A stretch of DNA of 64,000 bases from Iamia majanohamensis. Its GTDB lineage: Bacteria; Actinomycetota; Acidimicrobiia; Acidimicrobiales; Iamiaceae. Location: NCBI RefSeq assembly GCF_028532485.1, contig NZ_CP116942.1:2046001-2110000 (forward strand), read 5' to 3'. Below, in pieces: positions 51,636 to 60,849 of the stretch. A program made the translations under genes and the position numbers. The notes beneath the pieces were generated by a model. It was not told where the DNA came from. It was given only the letters and a program-made list of their open reading frames with translations, and ran no database searches. Positions within the stretch are counted from its first letter, which is position 1. Each line of letters begins with the position of its first letter.

Positions 51636-52472
51636 CTACCCGCCGGGCGCGGTCGGGGCCCCGCCCTCGACGGGGCGGGTGCGCAGCCCGGTGTAGGACG
51701 TCTGGTCGTCCGGCACGAGGTGGCCGACGTACCAGCCCGGCAGCCCGGGCGCGTCCCAGCCCGGGGGCAGGGTGGCGTGCAGGGAGCGAGCGGGGTCGGA
51801 CCAGTCGGGTCGGTCGCGGGCCTCGGGCCACACCACGAGGTCGACGCGGTCCCCGACGGCCCGGGCGCACATCCGCCACGGGAGGGTGTCGAGGCCCTCG
51901 CCGGGGACGCCGAGGTCCAGCAGCTGCCGGCCCAGCAAGAGGCCGGAGCCGTCCTCCCACAGGTGCACGTTCCACTGCCAGCGGACCCCGGCCCAGACGC
52001 TGCTGGTCAGGGTGATGGCCCGGCTGGTGCCGGTGCCGTCGCGGACGCGCAGGGCCAGGCCCGGCTGGGTCCGGCCGCGGGCGGGCCCGGACCACGTGGC
52101 GCAGGTCTCGTGGTCCCGGCTCGGTGTGGCGTCGGGGTCGGTGACGGCGACCCGGAGGTTGCCGGCGGTGTTGCCCGGCGCGGCCCGCACCGCCGCCGAC
52201 GACCCGACCCGGTCCGCCTGGTAGGCGTCGTCGCCCTGGGGGGTGAGGACGTGGACGTCGAGCGGCGTGGCCACCGGGGAGGGTCGGGAGGCCCCCGCCG
52301 TGGTCGAGGGCGCGGGGGTGGCGCCGGAGGCCGGGCCCTCCCGGTCCCGCAGGCTGGCCACCACCGCGCCCGCCAGGGCGCCCAGGACCACGGCACCCAC
52401 GACGGCCACCCGCACGGCGCGCCGGCGGGCGGGCGCGGGGCCGGGTGCGGCGCTGGGAGTGGTCGGGTCCAT
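51636..52472 (-). CDS. Membrane-anchored extracytoplasmic protein, unknown
   Basis: 278 residues. A short Pro-rich start and one helix (VRVAVVGAVVLGALAGAVVASL, about 20-41) precede an extracytoplasmic domain rich in Trp and beta-like strands (HETCATWSGPARG, TLTSSVWAGVRWQWNVHLWED, LPWRMCARAVGDRVDLVVW). The alternating pattern recalls jelly-roll or LamG folds, but I cannot assign a family. Two Cys may pair. GAGG precedes the ATG closely. It is divergent from polA, with 111 bp between starts. Confidence 0.65.
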   Translation of the reverse strand: MDPTTPSAAPGPAPARRRAVRVAVVGAVVLGALAGAVVASLRDREGPASGATPAPSTTAGASRPSPVATPLDVHVLTPQGDDAYQADRVGSSAAVRAAPGNTAGNLRVAVTDPDATPSRDHETCATWSGPARGRTQPGLALRVRDGTGTSRAITLTSSVWAGVRWQWNVHLWEDGSGLLLGRQLLDLGVPGEGLDTLPWRMCARAVGDRVDLVVWPEARDRPDWSDPARSLHATLPPGWDAPGLPGWYVGHLVPDDQTSYTGLRTRPVEGGAPTAPGG

Positions 52473-52583
52473 CACCTCGTCGTCGGGTCGCGTCGGACCA
52501 TCATGGCCCGACGGCCGGAGGGTCACCGGGCGGCCCCGCGGGCGGTCCGCGCCGTCACGGCCAGGTCCTAGGGTGACCGGCGC

Positions 52584-55340
52584 ATGGCCCTGATGCTCAT
52601 CGACGGGAACTCCCTCACCTACCGCGCCTTCTTCGCCCTCCCGACCGACCTCACCACCGGGTCGGGCCAGGTCACCAACGCCGTGTTCGGGTTCACGTCC
52701 ATGCTCGTGAACCTCCTGCGCGACCACCAGCCCGAGGGCGTCCTGGTGGCGTTCGACCGGCCCGAGCCCACGTTCCGCCACGAGGCGGTCCCCACCTACA
52801 AGGCCGGACGGGCCGAGACGCCCGACATCCTCCGCCAGCAGATGGGCCTGGTGCGTCAGGTCATCGACTCGCTGGCCATCCCCACCCTCGAGCAGGCCGG
52901 GGTCGAGGCCGACGACATCATCGCCACCCTGGCCACCCGGGCCCGCGACGCCGGCCGCGACGTGCTGGTCGTCACCGGCGACCGCGACTGCTACCAGCTG
53001 GTCGAGGACCCCCACGTCAAGGTCCTCTACAACCGCCGCGGCGTGTCGGACTACGCCCTCTACGACGAGGCCGGCATCGAGGAGCGCACCGGCGTCCGCC
53101 CCGACCACTACGTGCTCTACGCCGCCCTCCGCGGCGACCCGTCGGACAACCTGCCCGGCGTGCCCGGGGTGGGGGAGAAGACGGCGGCCAAGCTCATCAA
53201 CGGCTACGGCACCCTCGACGAGCTCTTCGCCCACCTCGACGACCAGACGCCGAAGCTGCGCCAGAACCTGGGGGAGAACGAGGCCCAGGCCCGCACCAAC
53301 GCCGAGATGATGGTCCTGCGGCGCGACGTCGACCTGCCCCTCGACCTCGACGACATCAAGGTGGGCGAGCCCGACGTCGACGAGGTCAAGCGGCTGTTCG
53401 AGTTCCTCGAGTTCCGCAGCCTGTGGGACCGCCTGGTCGAGGCCATGGGCACCGACCTCGGCGCCCTGGGCCAGGAGGCCACGGTGCTCGAGGCCGAGGT
53501 GGTGGCCCCCACCGACGCCACCGACGCGGTGGGCCGCGTCGAGGGCCTGGCCGCGACGGGCGGCGACGTGCCGCTGGCCGCATCCGCCGGCTTCGACGGG
53601 GTCCCCCGCTGGGACGCGGACCCGGCGGGCGTGGCCCTGGTGGCCGACGCCGGCTCGGGCGAGGTGCTGTGGCTGGGCGCCGACCTGCTGGCCGACCCCT
53701 CGGTGCGCGGGGCGCTGGCCGGGCTCCTCGGCGACGAGGGGCGCCCGCTGCTCGTCCACGACGCCAAGCCGCTGCTGCGCTGGCTGGCCCGCACCGACCC
53801 CGAGGGCCGTCCCGTGTCCCGGGTGGCCCGCCTCCGGCTCGACACGGCCCTCGCCGCCTACCTGCTCGACCCGGCCGAGGGCCGCTACGACCTGGCCCCG
53901 CTGCTGGCCCGCCTGGCCCACGCCGAGCTGGCCACCGACGACGACGCCCCGCCCGAGGGCCAGCTCGACCTCGACGCCGGCAGCACCGAGGACCCCGAGG
54001 CGCGGGCGGCGCGCGCCGCCTGTCGCACCGCCCTCGGCGTGGCCCACGTGGCCGAGCCCCTCACGGCCTCGCTCGACGCCCAGGGCCTGCGCGCCCTCCA
54101 CGACGACATCGAGGCCCCCACCGTCGCCGTGCTGGCGGCCATGGAGCTCGTCGGCGTGGGCGTCGACCGCGAGCGGCTCACCGAGATCAACGAGCGCATG
54201 CGGTCCGAGGTCCTCCGCCTCCAGCAGGCCATCGTCGAGGACGCGGGGAAGGCCGCGCCCGACGACTTCAACGTCAACTCCACGCCGCAGCTGCGCCAGG
54301 TGCTGTTCGGCGCTCCGGACGACGAGGAGGCCCCGGGGCTCGGGCTCACCCCGCAGAAGAAGACCAAGACGGGCTTCTCCACCGATGCCCAGACCCTCGA
54401 GAAGCTCCTCGGCGAGCACCCCATCATCGAGCACCTGCTGGCCTACCGCGAGGTGGAGAAGCTGCGCTCGACCTACGGCGTCGGCCTGCTGGCCGAGGTC
54501 GGCCCCGACGACCGCATCCACGCCACCTTCAACCAGACCGTGGCCCGCACCGGCCGGCTCTCGTCCGACGCCCCGAACCTGCACAACATCCCGGTGCGGT
54601 CCGACCAGGGACGGGCCTTCCGCACCGCCTTCATCCCGTCGCCCGGCTGCGACCTCCTCGTGGCCGACTACAACCAGATCGAGCTGCGGTGCATCGCCCA
54701 CCTGGCCGACGACCCGGGGCTGGTCGCCGCCTTCACCGAGGGCACCGACATCCACACCACCACCGCAGCACGCGTGTTCTCGGTGGCCGAGGACGAGGTC
54801 ACCCCGGCCCAGCGGGCCAAGGCCAAGATGGTCAGCTACGGGCTGGCCTACGGCATGGAGGCCTACGGCCTGTCCCAGCGCCTCGCCATCTCGGTGGAGG
54901 AGGCCCGCCTCATCCTCACCGCCTACTTCGAGGCCTTCCCGGCGGTGAAGGACTACATGGACCGCACCGTGGCCGAGGCCCGGGAGCGGGGCTACACCGA
55001 GACCCTGTTCGGCCGCCGTCGGCCCATCCCCGAGCTCCAGTCGGGCAACCGGGGCATCCGGATGGCGGGCGAGCGCCAGGCCATGAACGCCGGCATCCAG
55101 GGCCTCGCCGCCGACATCTTCAAGGTCGCCCTGGTCCGCCTGGACCGGGCCCTGGCCGCGCAGGGGGCCCGGAGCCGGCTCATCCTGCAGGTCCACGACG
55201 AGGTCATCCTCGACGTGGTGCCCGACGAGCACGACGACATCGCCCCGCTGACCATCGAGGTCATGCGGGGCGCGGCCGAGCTGCGCGTCCCCCTGGAGGT
55301 CAACCTGGCCTTCGGCGCCACCTGGGCCGACGCCAAGTAG
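52584..55340 (+). CDS. polA: DNA polymerase I
   Basis: 918 residues. The 5'-nuclease domain (1-300) opens LIDGNSLTYRAFFALP and has AGVEADDIIAT, VVTGDRDCYQLV and GVPGVGEKTAAKLI. The middle domain lacks the DxE and other acidic exonuclease residues, so proofreading is probably lost, as in mycobacterial and Taq enzymes. Polymerase: motif A VADYNQIELRCIAHL (Asp695), O-helix AKAKMVSYGLAYGM, motif C VHDEVILDV (Asp872). Family A motif A normally reads DYSQIELR, and here Asn replaces Ser. TAGGGT ends 9 bp before the ATG. Confidence 0.97.
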   Translation: MALMLIDGNSLTYRAFFALPTDLTTGSGQVTNAVFGFTSMLVNLLRDHQPEGVLVAFDRPEPTFRHEAVPTYKAGRAETPDILRQQMGLVRQVIDSLAIPTLEQAGVEADDIIATLATRARDAGRDVLVVTGDRDCYQLVEDPHVKVLYNRRGVSDYALYDEAGIEERTGVRPDHYVLYAALRGDPSDNLPGVPGVGEKTAAKLINGYGTLDELFAHLDDQTPKLRQNLGENEAQARTNAEMMVLRRDVDLPLDLDDIKVGEPDVDEVKRLFEFLEFRSLWDRLVEAMGTDLGALGQEATVLEAEVVAPTDATDAVGRVEGLAATGGDVPLAASAGFDGVPRWDADPAGVALVADAGSGEVLWLGADLLADPSVRGALAGLLGDEGRPLLVHDAKPLLRWLARTDPEGRPVSRVARLRLDTALAAYLLDPAEGRYDLAPLLARLAHAELATDDDAPPEGQLDLDAGSTEDPEARAARAACRTALGVAHVAEPLTASLDAQGLRALHDDIEAPTVAVLAAMELVGVGVDRERLTEINERMRSEVLRLQQAIVEDAGKAAPDDFNVNSTPQLRQVLFGAPDDEEAPGLGLTPQKKTKTGFSTDAQTLEKLLGEHPIIEHLLAYREVEKLRSTYGVGLLAEVGPDDRIHATFNQTVARTGRLSSDAPNLHNIPVRSDQGRAFRTAFIPSPGCDLLVADYNQIELRCIAHLADDPGLVAAFTEGTDIHTTTAARVFSVAEDEVTPAQRAKAKMVSYGLAYGMEAYGLSQRLAISVEEARLILTAYFEAFPAVKDYMDRTVAEARERGYTETLFGRRRPIPELQSGNRGIRMAGERQAMNAGIQGLAADIFKVALVRLDRALAAQGARSRLILQVHDEVILDVVPDEHDDIAPLTIEVMRGAAELRVPLEVNLAFGATWADAK

Positions 55341-55353
55341 ACGAGGAGGTCCC

Positions 55354-55824
55354 GTGCCCGCCCGACGCCGCCGCCGCCCCGGAGGGGCCCTGCCGCCCCC
55401 CGACGCCCCGCCCGCCGCCTCCGGTCCCGGCACGGGGGCCCGCCAGGCCGAGCTGGAGGCCGCCGAGCAGTTCGCGGCCCGCCGCCGGGCCCAGCAGGAG
55501 GAGGAGCGGGAGCGGGCCCGGGCCCACCAGGAGGCCGCCCGGCGGGAGGACCGCCGTCGCCAGCTAGGCAAGGACAAGGACCGTGCCGCCGACCGGCTCA
55601 AGGAGGCCCGGCGCCGGGGGTCGGCCGAGGAGCGGGCCGCGGCCGAGGCCGACTACCGCACCGCCCTCGAGGCCGTCCTCCGCGACGAGCAGGGCCTGCC
55701 GCCCCTCGCCCCCGGCGAGGAGGTCCCGGGCCCGGCCGACCCGGAGGAGCAGGCCGAGGCCGTGGCCGACGGATCCGCCGACGACCCCATCGAGGCCGAC
55801 GAGGGGACCGGGACCGAGGCCTGA
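55354..55824 (+). CDS. Charged helical protein downstream of polA, unknown
   Basis: 156 residues: a basic Arg/Pro N-terminus, a long Glu/Arg/Ala helix (about 30-105, LEAAEQFAARRRAQQEEERE onward) and an acidic C-terminus. GGAGG lies 4 bp before the GTG, and polA ends 13 bp upstream, so it is the second gene of a polA operon. Low complexity makes homology hard to judge. It is not recognised. Confidence 0.6.
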   Translation: MPARRRRRPGGALPPPDAPPAASGPGTGARQAELEAAEQFAARRRAQQEEERERARAHQEAARREDRRRQLGKDKDRAADRLKEARRRGSAEERAAAEADYRTALEAVLRDEQGLPPLAPGEEVPGPADPEEQAEAVADGSADDPIEADEGTGTEA

Positions 55825-55867
55825 GGCGCCACCGGGGGGCGGTCGGCCCACCCGGTACCGTGCCCCG

Positions 55868-56509
55868 GTGCTGCCCCGGCCCGACCGCGCCCACCTGGCG
55901 CGGGCCCTGCCCCGGCTGGCCCTGGGCCTGGTCCTCTGCGGCACGGGCATCGCCGCCATGGTCCTGGCCGACCTCGGCCTCGGGCCCTGGGACGTCCTCC
56001 ACCAGGGCCTCTCGGACCGGACCGGCATCCCCATCGGGACCGTCACCATCGGCGTCGGCTTCCTCGTGCTGCTGGCCTGGGTCCCGCTGCGGGAGCGGGT
56101 CGGGATCGGCACCCTGGCCAACGTGGTGGTCATCGGCCTGGTCGTCGACGGCTGGCTGGCAGTGGTGGATGCCCCCTCGTCGGTCGCCGTGCGGGTGCCC
56201 CTCGTCGCCCTCGGCCCGGTGCTCTTCGGCGTGGGCAGCGGGCTCTACATCGGGGCCGCGCTCGGCCCCGGGCCCCGCGACGGGCTGATGACCGGCCTGG
56301 CCCGTCGAGGAGCGCCGACCTGGTCGGTGCGGGCCGGCCTCGAGCTGACCGCCCTGGCCGTCGGCGCCGCCCTGGGGGGCACCGTGGGGGTGGGCACCGT
56401 CTGGTTCGCCCTCGGCATCGGCCCGCTCGTCCACCTCGCCCTCCGCCACCTGTCGCTGGACCCACCGCCCGGGGCCGGGGCACCTGGGGGCCGGGTCAGC
56501 GCGAGGTGA
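55868..56509 (+). CDS. YczE/YyaS/YitT-like membrane protein
   Basis: 213 residues with about five membrane helices. LVLCGTGIAAMVLADLGLGPWDVLHQGLSD is the family opening (GxGPWDVL), and LYIGAALGPGPRDGLMTGLA repeats the Gly-Pro-Asp-Gly turn in the second half, giving an internal duplication. Function is unknown, with transport of a small molecule suspected for the family. TACCGT ends 6 bp before the GTG at 55868. Confidence 0.85.
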   Translation: MLPRPDRAHLARALPRLALGLVLCGTGIAAMVLADLGLGPWDVLHQGLSDRTGIPIGTVTIGVGFLVLLAWVPLRERVGIGTLANVVVIGLVVDGWLAVVDAPSSVAVRVPLVALGPVLFGVGSGLYIGAALGPGPRDGLMTGLARRGAPTWSVRAGLELTALAVGAALGGTVGVGTVWFALGIGPLVHLALRHLSLDPPPGAGAPGGRVSAR

Positions 56510-56527
56510 GCGGCTCGCACCTCGTGC

Positions 56528-57358
56528 TCAGTGGACGGTGACCGGGTCGCCGGGGCGCACGTCGCCCTCGGCCACGATCCAGGCGTAGAGCCGGCTCCAG
56601 CCGGGGTGGCGGCGGTGGTCGATGCGGTCGAACCGGCCGCCGGTGAACGACCCCGCGATGGTCCGGCACGGGTCGGCGGGGCCGGCCACCTCGGCCACCG
56701 CGTCGGCCCCCAGGCGGAGCTGCACGCCGGGCCGCACCTCCGCCCAGTCGATGCCGGTCACCAGCACGTTCTCGCCGCAGGTGCCCGGCCCGACGGGGTG
56801 ACCCTCGGCGGCCAGGGCGGCGACGACCTCGGCGGACCACACGCTCAGCGCCTGCCAGGGGCGCCCGTGGTCCCGTCGGTCGGCCTGCGCGTCGCCGACC
56901 ACGCCCGCACCGGTCAGGCGGGCCACGGCCACGGCCTGCTTGGGCACGCCGCCGGGGGAGAGGTGCACCGCGGCCACCCGCCCGGGGCCCGAACGGGGCG
57001 GGTGGGCGGCCACCGCGGCGCGGCCAGCCTCGTGGGTGGCGGCGACCACCGAGTCGAGCGCCCGGGCGACGGCGTCGTGGACCGGCGGTGCGGGGGCGGC
57101 CGCGCCCCGGCCGCCGAGGGCGGCGAGGAGGGCTGCGGCCCGCGCCGCCACCGCGGCCGTCGGCTCGGGCGGGGGGTCGCCGGGCTCGAGCCCCAGTGCG
57201 ACGAGCCCCTCGGCCAGGGCGGCGGCCGCGGTGCGGGCGGGCTCGTCGACGGCCTCGATGGCCGCCGGGCGGTCCTCGACCACCAGGTCCCACCAGCGGG
57301 TCTGCATGCGGATCGTCCCGACCACGTCGGGCCACGGCCAGGTGGCGGCGGAGGTCAC
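56528..57358 (-). CDS. MOSC-domain protein with N-terminal helical region
   Basis: 276 residues. The C-terminal MOSC domain (about 125-276) has GDAQADRRDHGRPWQALSVW, GTCGENVLVTGIDW and the conserved Cys in ADPCRTIAGSF. MOSC domains handle sulphur on the molybdenum cofactor or bind Moco for N-oxide reduction. The N-terminal 120 residues are mostly helical (MQTRWWDLVVEDRPAAIEAV) and not typical of stand-alone MOSC proteins. They could be a DinB-like or dimerisation part. TACGGT ends 6 bp before the GTG. Confidence 0.82.
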   Translation of the reverse strand: MTSAATWPWPDVVGTIRMQTRWWDLVVEDRPAAIEAVDEPARTAAAALAEGLVALGLEPGDPPPEPTAAVAARAAALLAALGGRGAAAPAPPVHDAVARALDSVVAATHEAGRAAVAAHPPRSGPGRVAAVHLSPGGVPKQAVAVARLTGAGVVGDAQADRRDHGRPWQALSVWSAEVVAALAAEGHPVGPGTCGENVLVTGIDWAEVRPGVQLRLGADAVAEVAGPADPCRTIAGSFTGGRFDRIDHRRHPGWSRLYAWIVAEGDVRPGDPVTVH

Positions 57359-57434
57359 CCCCCGACCGTAGGCGCCGGGCCCAGTCGAGTCCCCGCACTT
57401 CGAGGGGGACGAGAGGGTGGGCCACGATGGGGCC

Positions 57435-58196
57435 GTGACCCGCGACCACTGGTTCGAGGACCTGGCCGACCACCTGGGCGGCGCCTACCTCCGCTACTCC
57501 TTCACCCGGGGCACCGAGCAGGAGGTCGGCTTCCTGGTCGAGGTCCTGGGCCTGGAGCCCGGCATGCGGGTGCTCGACGTGGGCTGCGGGCCCGGGCGCC
57601 ACGCCCACGCCCTCGGCCGCCGGGGCATCGAGGTCCACGGCGTCGACATCAGCGCCCGGTTCGTGGAGCTGGCCCGACAGGACGCCCCGGCCGGGGTCAC
57701 CTTCGCCCGGGCCGACGCCCGGGCCCTCGACGTCGACGCCGGCTTCGACGCCGCCATCTCCCTCTGCCAGGGGGCCTTCGGGCTGCAGGGCGGACCGGCG
57801 GGCGACCCCGACGGCGACCACCGCGCCGACCGGGAGCCCACCGGCGACGCCCCGGTGCTGGCCGGCATCGCCCGCGCCCTCCGCGCCGGCGGCCGGGTCG
57901 CGCTGTCGGCCTTCTCCTCCTACTTCCAGGTCCGCCACCTGCCCGAGGGCACCGCCTTCGACGCCGACGCAGGCGTCGCCCACGAGCGGACGACCATCAA
58001 GGACGAGTCCGGGGCCGACGCCACGACCGACCTGTGGACCACCTGCTTCACCCCCCGCGAGCTGCGCCTCCTCGCCCGGTCGGTGGGCCTGGAGCCCGAG
58101 CACGTGTGGTCGGTGGAGCCGGGTCGCTACCGCCGCCAGGCCCCCGACCTCGACCACCCCGAGCACCTCCTCGTGGCCCGGCGGCCACCCGGCTGA
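57435..58196 (+). CDS. SAM-dependent class I methyltransferase
   Basis: 253 residues. SAM-binding motif I is MRVLDVGCGPGRHAHALGRRG, then HGVDISARFVELAR (acid for ribose) and DAAISLCQGAFGL. A loop of Asp/Gly-rich sequence (about 115-140) is inserted before GGRVALSAFSSYFQV. The substrate is unknown. Start GTG 57435 follows CACGAT by 6 bp. An in-frame GTG at 57417 is an alternative. It is divergent from the MOSC gene. Confidence 0.85.
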   Translation: MTRDHWFEDLADHLGGAYLRYSFTRGTEQEVGFLVEVLGLEPGMRVLDVGCGPGRHAHALGRRGIEVHGVDISARFVELARQDAPAGVTFARADARALDVDAGFDAAISLCQGAFGLQGGPAGDPDGDHRADREPTGDAPVLAGIARALRAGGRVALSAFSSYFQVRHLPEGTAFDADAGVAHERTTIKDESGADATTDLWTTCFTPRELRLLARSVGLEPEHVWSVEPGRYRRQAPDLDHPEHLLVARRPPG

Positions 58197-58230
58197 GCGG
58201 CCCGTTGTGGCCCCGGACCCTGCTCAGCGG

Positions 58231-58366
58231 TAGCCTGGCCGACCCTGTGCGCCGTTCGGCGCGCCAGGGCGAGCCTCGGCCCGCCCGCCGACCCACCCAC
58301 CGACGTCCCCGTCCACCGACCCCCAGTCCCCCCGAGAAGAGCCTCCCTTGTCCGACCAGACCCTGA
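58231..58366 (+). promoter_or_regulatory. rpsA promoter and possible leader ORF
   Basis: TAGCCT (58231-58236) is followed 10 bp later by GTG 58247, which opens a 39-codon Arg/Pro-rich frame ending TGA at 58366, past the rpsA start (58348), in another frame. If transcription starts near 58243, this frame would be translated leaderless, and ribosomes would overlap the rpsA start by 19 bp. This could couple or limit rpsA translation. The frame may also be chance in GC-rich DNA. Confidence 0.4.
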
Positions 58367-59730
58367 CCCCGCCCACCGAGGACGAGTACGTGCCCCGCAC
58401 GATCGCCCTCGACGACCTCGACGTCGACTTCGACGCCGCCATCGACGCCTCGATGGTCACCGTCGAGGACGGCCTCATCGTGGAGGGGAAGGTGGTCAAG
58501 GTCGACAAGGACGAGGTCCTGCTCGACATCGGCTACAAGACCGAGGGCGTCATCCCCAGCCGTGAGCTGTCGATCCGCAACGACGTCGACCCGGCCGAGA
58601 TCGTCGGCCTGGGCGACGAGATCGAGGCCCTGGTCCTCACCAAGGAGGACAAGGACGGCCACCTGGTCCTGTCCAAGAAGCGGGCCCAGTACGAGCGGGC
58701 CTGGGGCGACATCGAGGCCACCAAGGAGGCCGAGGGCGTCGTGACCGGCCCGGTCATCGAGGTCGTCAAGGGCGGCCTGATCGTCGACATCGGCCTCCGC
58801 GGCTTCCTGCCCGCCTCGCTCGTCGAGCTGCGCCGGGTGCGCGACCTCCAGCCCTACGTGGGCAAGGACCTCACCGCCAAGATCATCGAGCTCGACAAGA
58901 ACCGCAACAACGTCGTCCTCTCCCGCCGGGCCTGGCTGGAGGAGACCCAGAAGGAGCAGCGCGAGGAGTTCCTCGACAACCTGAAGCCGGGCGAGGTCCG
59001 CAAGGGCGTCGTCTCGAGCGTCGTGAACTTCGGTGCCTTCGTCGACCTGGGCGGCATGGACGGGCTCATCCACGTCTCGGAGCTGTCGTGGAAGCACGTC
59101 GACCACCCCGGCTCGGTCGTCGCCGTCGGCGACGAGGTGTCGGTGCAGGTCCTCGACGTCGACCGCGACCGCGAGCGCATCAGCCTCTCGCTCAAGGCCA
59201 CCCAGCAGGACCCCTGGCAGGAGTTCGCCAGCTCCCACCGCGTGGGCGAGCTGGTCTACGGCCGGGTCACCAAGCTGGTGCCCTTCGGCTCCTTCGTCCA
59301 GGTGGGCGACGGCATCGAGGGCCTGGTGCACATCTCGGAGATGTCGGCCCACCACGTCGACCTCCCCGAGCAGGTCGTCACCCCCGGCGAGGAGCTGTGG
59401 GTGAAGATCATCGACCTCGACCTCCAGCGCCGCCGGATCAGCCTGTCGATCAAGCAGGCCGCCGAGGGCGGTGTGGTGTCGGCCGAGTACCAGGAGCACT
59501 TCGGCGAGCACGCCTACGACAACGAGGGCAACTTCATCGGCACCGAGTGGGCCGAGGACCCCGCCGTCGAGGAGGCCTGGGCCAGCTACGAGGCCGAGCA
59601 GGGCTTCGCCACCGAGCCCGCGCCCGTGGCCGACGGCGCCCCGCCCGCCCCCGAGGCACCGGCGGCCGAGGCCCCCGCCCCGGAGGCGCCGGCCGAGGAG
59701 GCCGCGGCCGAGGACAGCCCCACGGAGTGA
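58348..59730 (+). CDS. rpsA: 30S ribosomal protein S1
   Basis: 460 residues with four S1 RNA-binding domains. They begin near 34 (VEDGLIVEGKVVKVDKDEVLLDIG), 120 (VTGPVIEVVKGGLIVDIG), 205 (LKPGEVRKGVVSSVVNFGAFVDLG) and 292 (VGELVYGRVTKLVPFGSFVQVG). The C-terminus is Ala/Pro/Glu-rich. A four-domain S1 is typical of actinobacteria and is shorter than the six-domain E. coli protein. The TTG start with GAGAAG upstream is unusual here, and the leader is about 105 nt. A leaderless-rich genome would make S1 less needed for many mRNAs. Confidence 0.93.
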   Translation: MSDQTLTPPTEDEYVPRTIALDDLDVDFDAAIDASMVTVEDGLIVEGKVVKVDKDEVLLDIGYKTEGVIPSRELSIRNDVDPAEIVGLGDEIEALVLTKEDKDGHLVLSKKRAQYERAWGDIEATKEAEGVVTGPVIEVVKGGLIVDIGLRGFLPASLVELRRVRDLQPYVGKDLTAKIIELDKNRNNVVLSRRAWLEETQKEQREEFLDNLKPGEVRKGVVSSVVNFGAFVDLGGMDGLIHVSELSWKHVDHPGSVVAVGDEVSVQVLDVDRDRERISLSLKATQQDPWQEFASSHRVGELVYGRVTKLVPFGSFVQVGDGIEGLVHISEMSAHHVDLPEQVVTPGEELWVKIIDLDLQRRRISLSIKQAAEGGVVSAEYQEHFGEHAYDNEGNFIGTEWAEDPAVEEAWASYEAEQGFATEPAPVADGAPPAPEAPAAEAPAPEAPAEEAAAEDSPTE

Positions 59731-59768
59731 CCCCGGGCCGGTCCTCCGGCCCCCGGGAGATCTCGACG

Positions 59769-59792
59769 CCGCCGGGCCCTCGGGCCCGGCGG
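59769..59792 (+). terminator. Hairpin after rpsA
   Basis: CCGCCGGGCCC (59769-59779), two-base loop, GGGCCCGGCGG (59782-59792): an 11-bp perfect stem 38 bp after rpsA, without a T run. It separates rpsA from the Tad locus. Confidence 0.55.
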
Positions 59793-59927
59793 TGTCGCGC
59801 CCGGGCCCGGGAACTTCTCGCCCGAAACCCTTGTGTCGGCCCACCACCGCGCCGACAGGTGGGTGTGGACGTGGCGGCCTGGTCGCCGTCCGCCTCCTGA
59901 ACCCTCTCTCACGACAAGGGGAAGCCC

Positions 59928-60845
59928 GTGGGCTCTCGCCGGACCCTCATCACCATCGCCGCCATCGCCGTCGGCGCCATCGCGGTGGTCCTCATCTACG
60001 GCTACGTCGGCTCCGTCAAGGACGAGGCCTTCGGCGAGGCCGAGCGGGTCAAGGTGTACGTGGTCAAGACCACCGTGCCCCAGGGGACCTACGGCGAGGA
60101 GGCGGAGCAGCAGAAGCTGATCGTCGAGGACGAGATCCCCAAGAAGTTCTTCCCGCCCAACGCCATCCGCAGCATGGACGACATCGGGGGCAAGGTGGCG
60201 GTGGCCGAGCTGGCGGTGAACCAGATCGTCACCACCGACATGTTCGCCGACCCCAGCGTCGTGCAGAGCACCTTCTCGGACCGGCTCGAGAAGATCAACG
60301 ACGAGGACCAGGTGGCGGTGACCATCTCGGTCGACCAGATCCGCGGCGTGGCCGGCCTGCTCCAGCCCGGTGACTTCGTCAACGTCATGACCACGGACCT
60401 CTGCGAGAACGGCGGCGTCGCCGGCGGTGGCGGTGGCGCCGAGGGCGAGGCCCCGGCCGAGGGCGACCCGGCCGCCGACCCCTGCGAGGGCCAGGAGAAC
60501 ATCCTGTTCGGCAAGCAGGCCCGGTACGTGTACCAGAAGGTCCAGGTGCTGGCGATCGGCCAGACCCCCGTCGCCGTCCCCGGCGACGTGGAGACCGCGG
60601 CCGAGGGCGAGGCGGGCGCCGAGCCGGCCGCCCCCGAGGGCAACACCGGGCTCATCACCCTGATCGTGCCGGCCAAGGGCGCCCAGTACGTGGCGTCGCT
60701 CCCGCCGGAGAACATCTACCTCTCCCTGGTGTCCCGGGACTACGAGCCCGTGCCCCAGACCCCGATCGACCCCTCCGAGCCGCTCCCGGCCGAGGACCCG
60801 TCCGAGCTCACCCCCTACGGCCCCAACGGGCCGGGAGGGGAGTGA
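59928..60845 (+). CDS. cpaB: Flp pilus assembly protein CpaB/RcpC
   Basis: 305 residues. One N-terminal membrane helix (TLITIAAIAVGAIAVVLIYGYVG), an SAF-type domain (VKVYVVKTTVPQGTYGEEAEQ through AVNQIVTTDMFAD) and the RcpC domain (AVTISVDQIRGVAGLLQPGDFVNVM and GLITLIVPAKGAQYVASL). A Gly/Glu-rich loop with two Cys lies at about 158-190. In Tad systems RcpC/CpaB links the secretin or outer layer to the machine, and in a monoderm host it probably works at the wall. The GTG has AAGGGGAAG upstream. cpaE follows after 4 bp. Confidence 0.88.
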   Translation: MGSRRTLITIAAIAVGAIAVVLIYGYVGSVKDEAFGEAERVKVYVVKTTVPQGTYGEEAEQQKLIVEDEIPKKFFPPNAIRSMDDIGGKVAVAELAVNQIVTTDMFADPSVVQSTFSDRLEKINDEDQVAVTISVDQIRGVAGLLQPGDFVNVMTTDLCENGGVAGGGGGAEGEAPAEGDPAADPCEGQENILFGKQARYVYQKVQVLAIGQTPVAVPGDVETAAEGEAGAEPAAPEGNTGLITLIVPAKGAQYVASLPPENIYLSLVSRDYEPVPQTPIDPSEPLPAEDPSELTPYGPNGPGGE

Positions 60846-60849
60846 CCCG

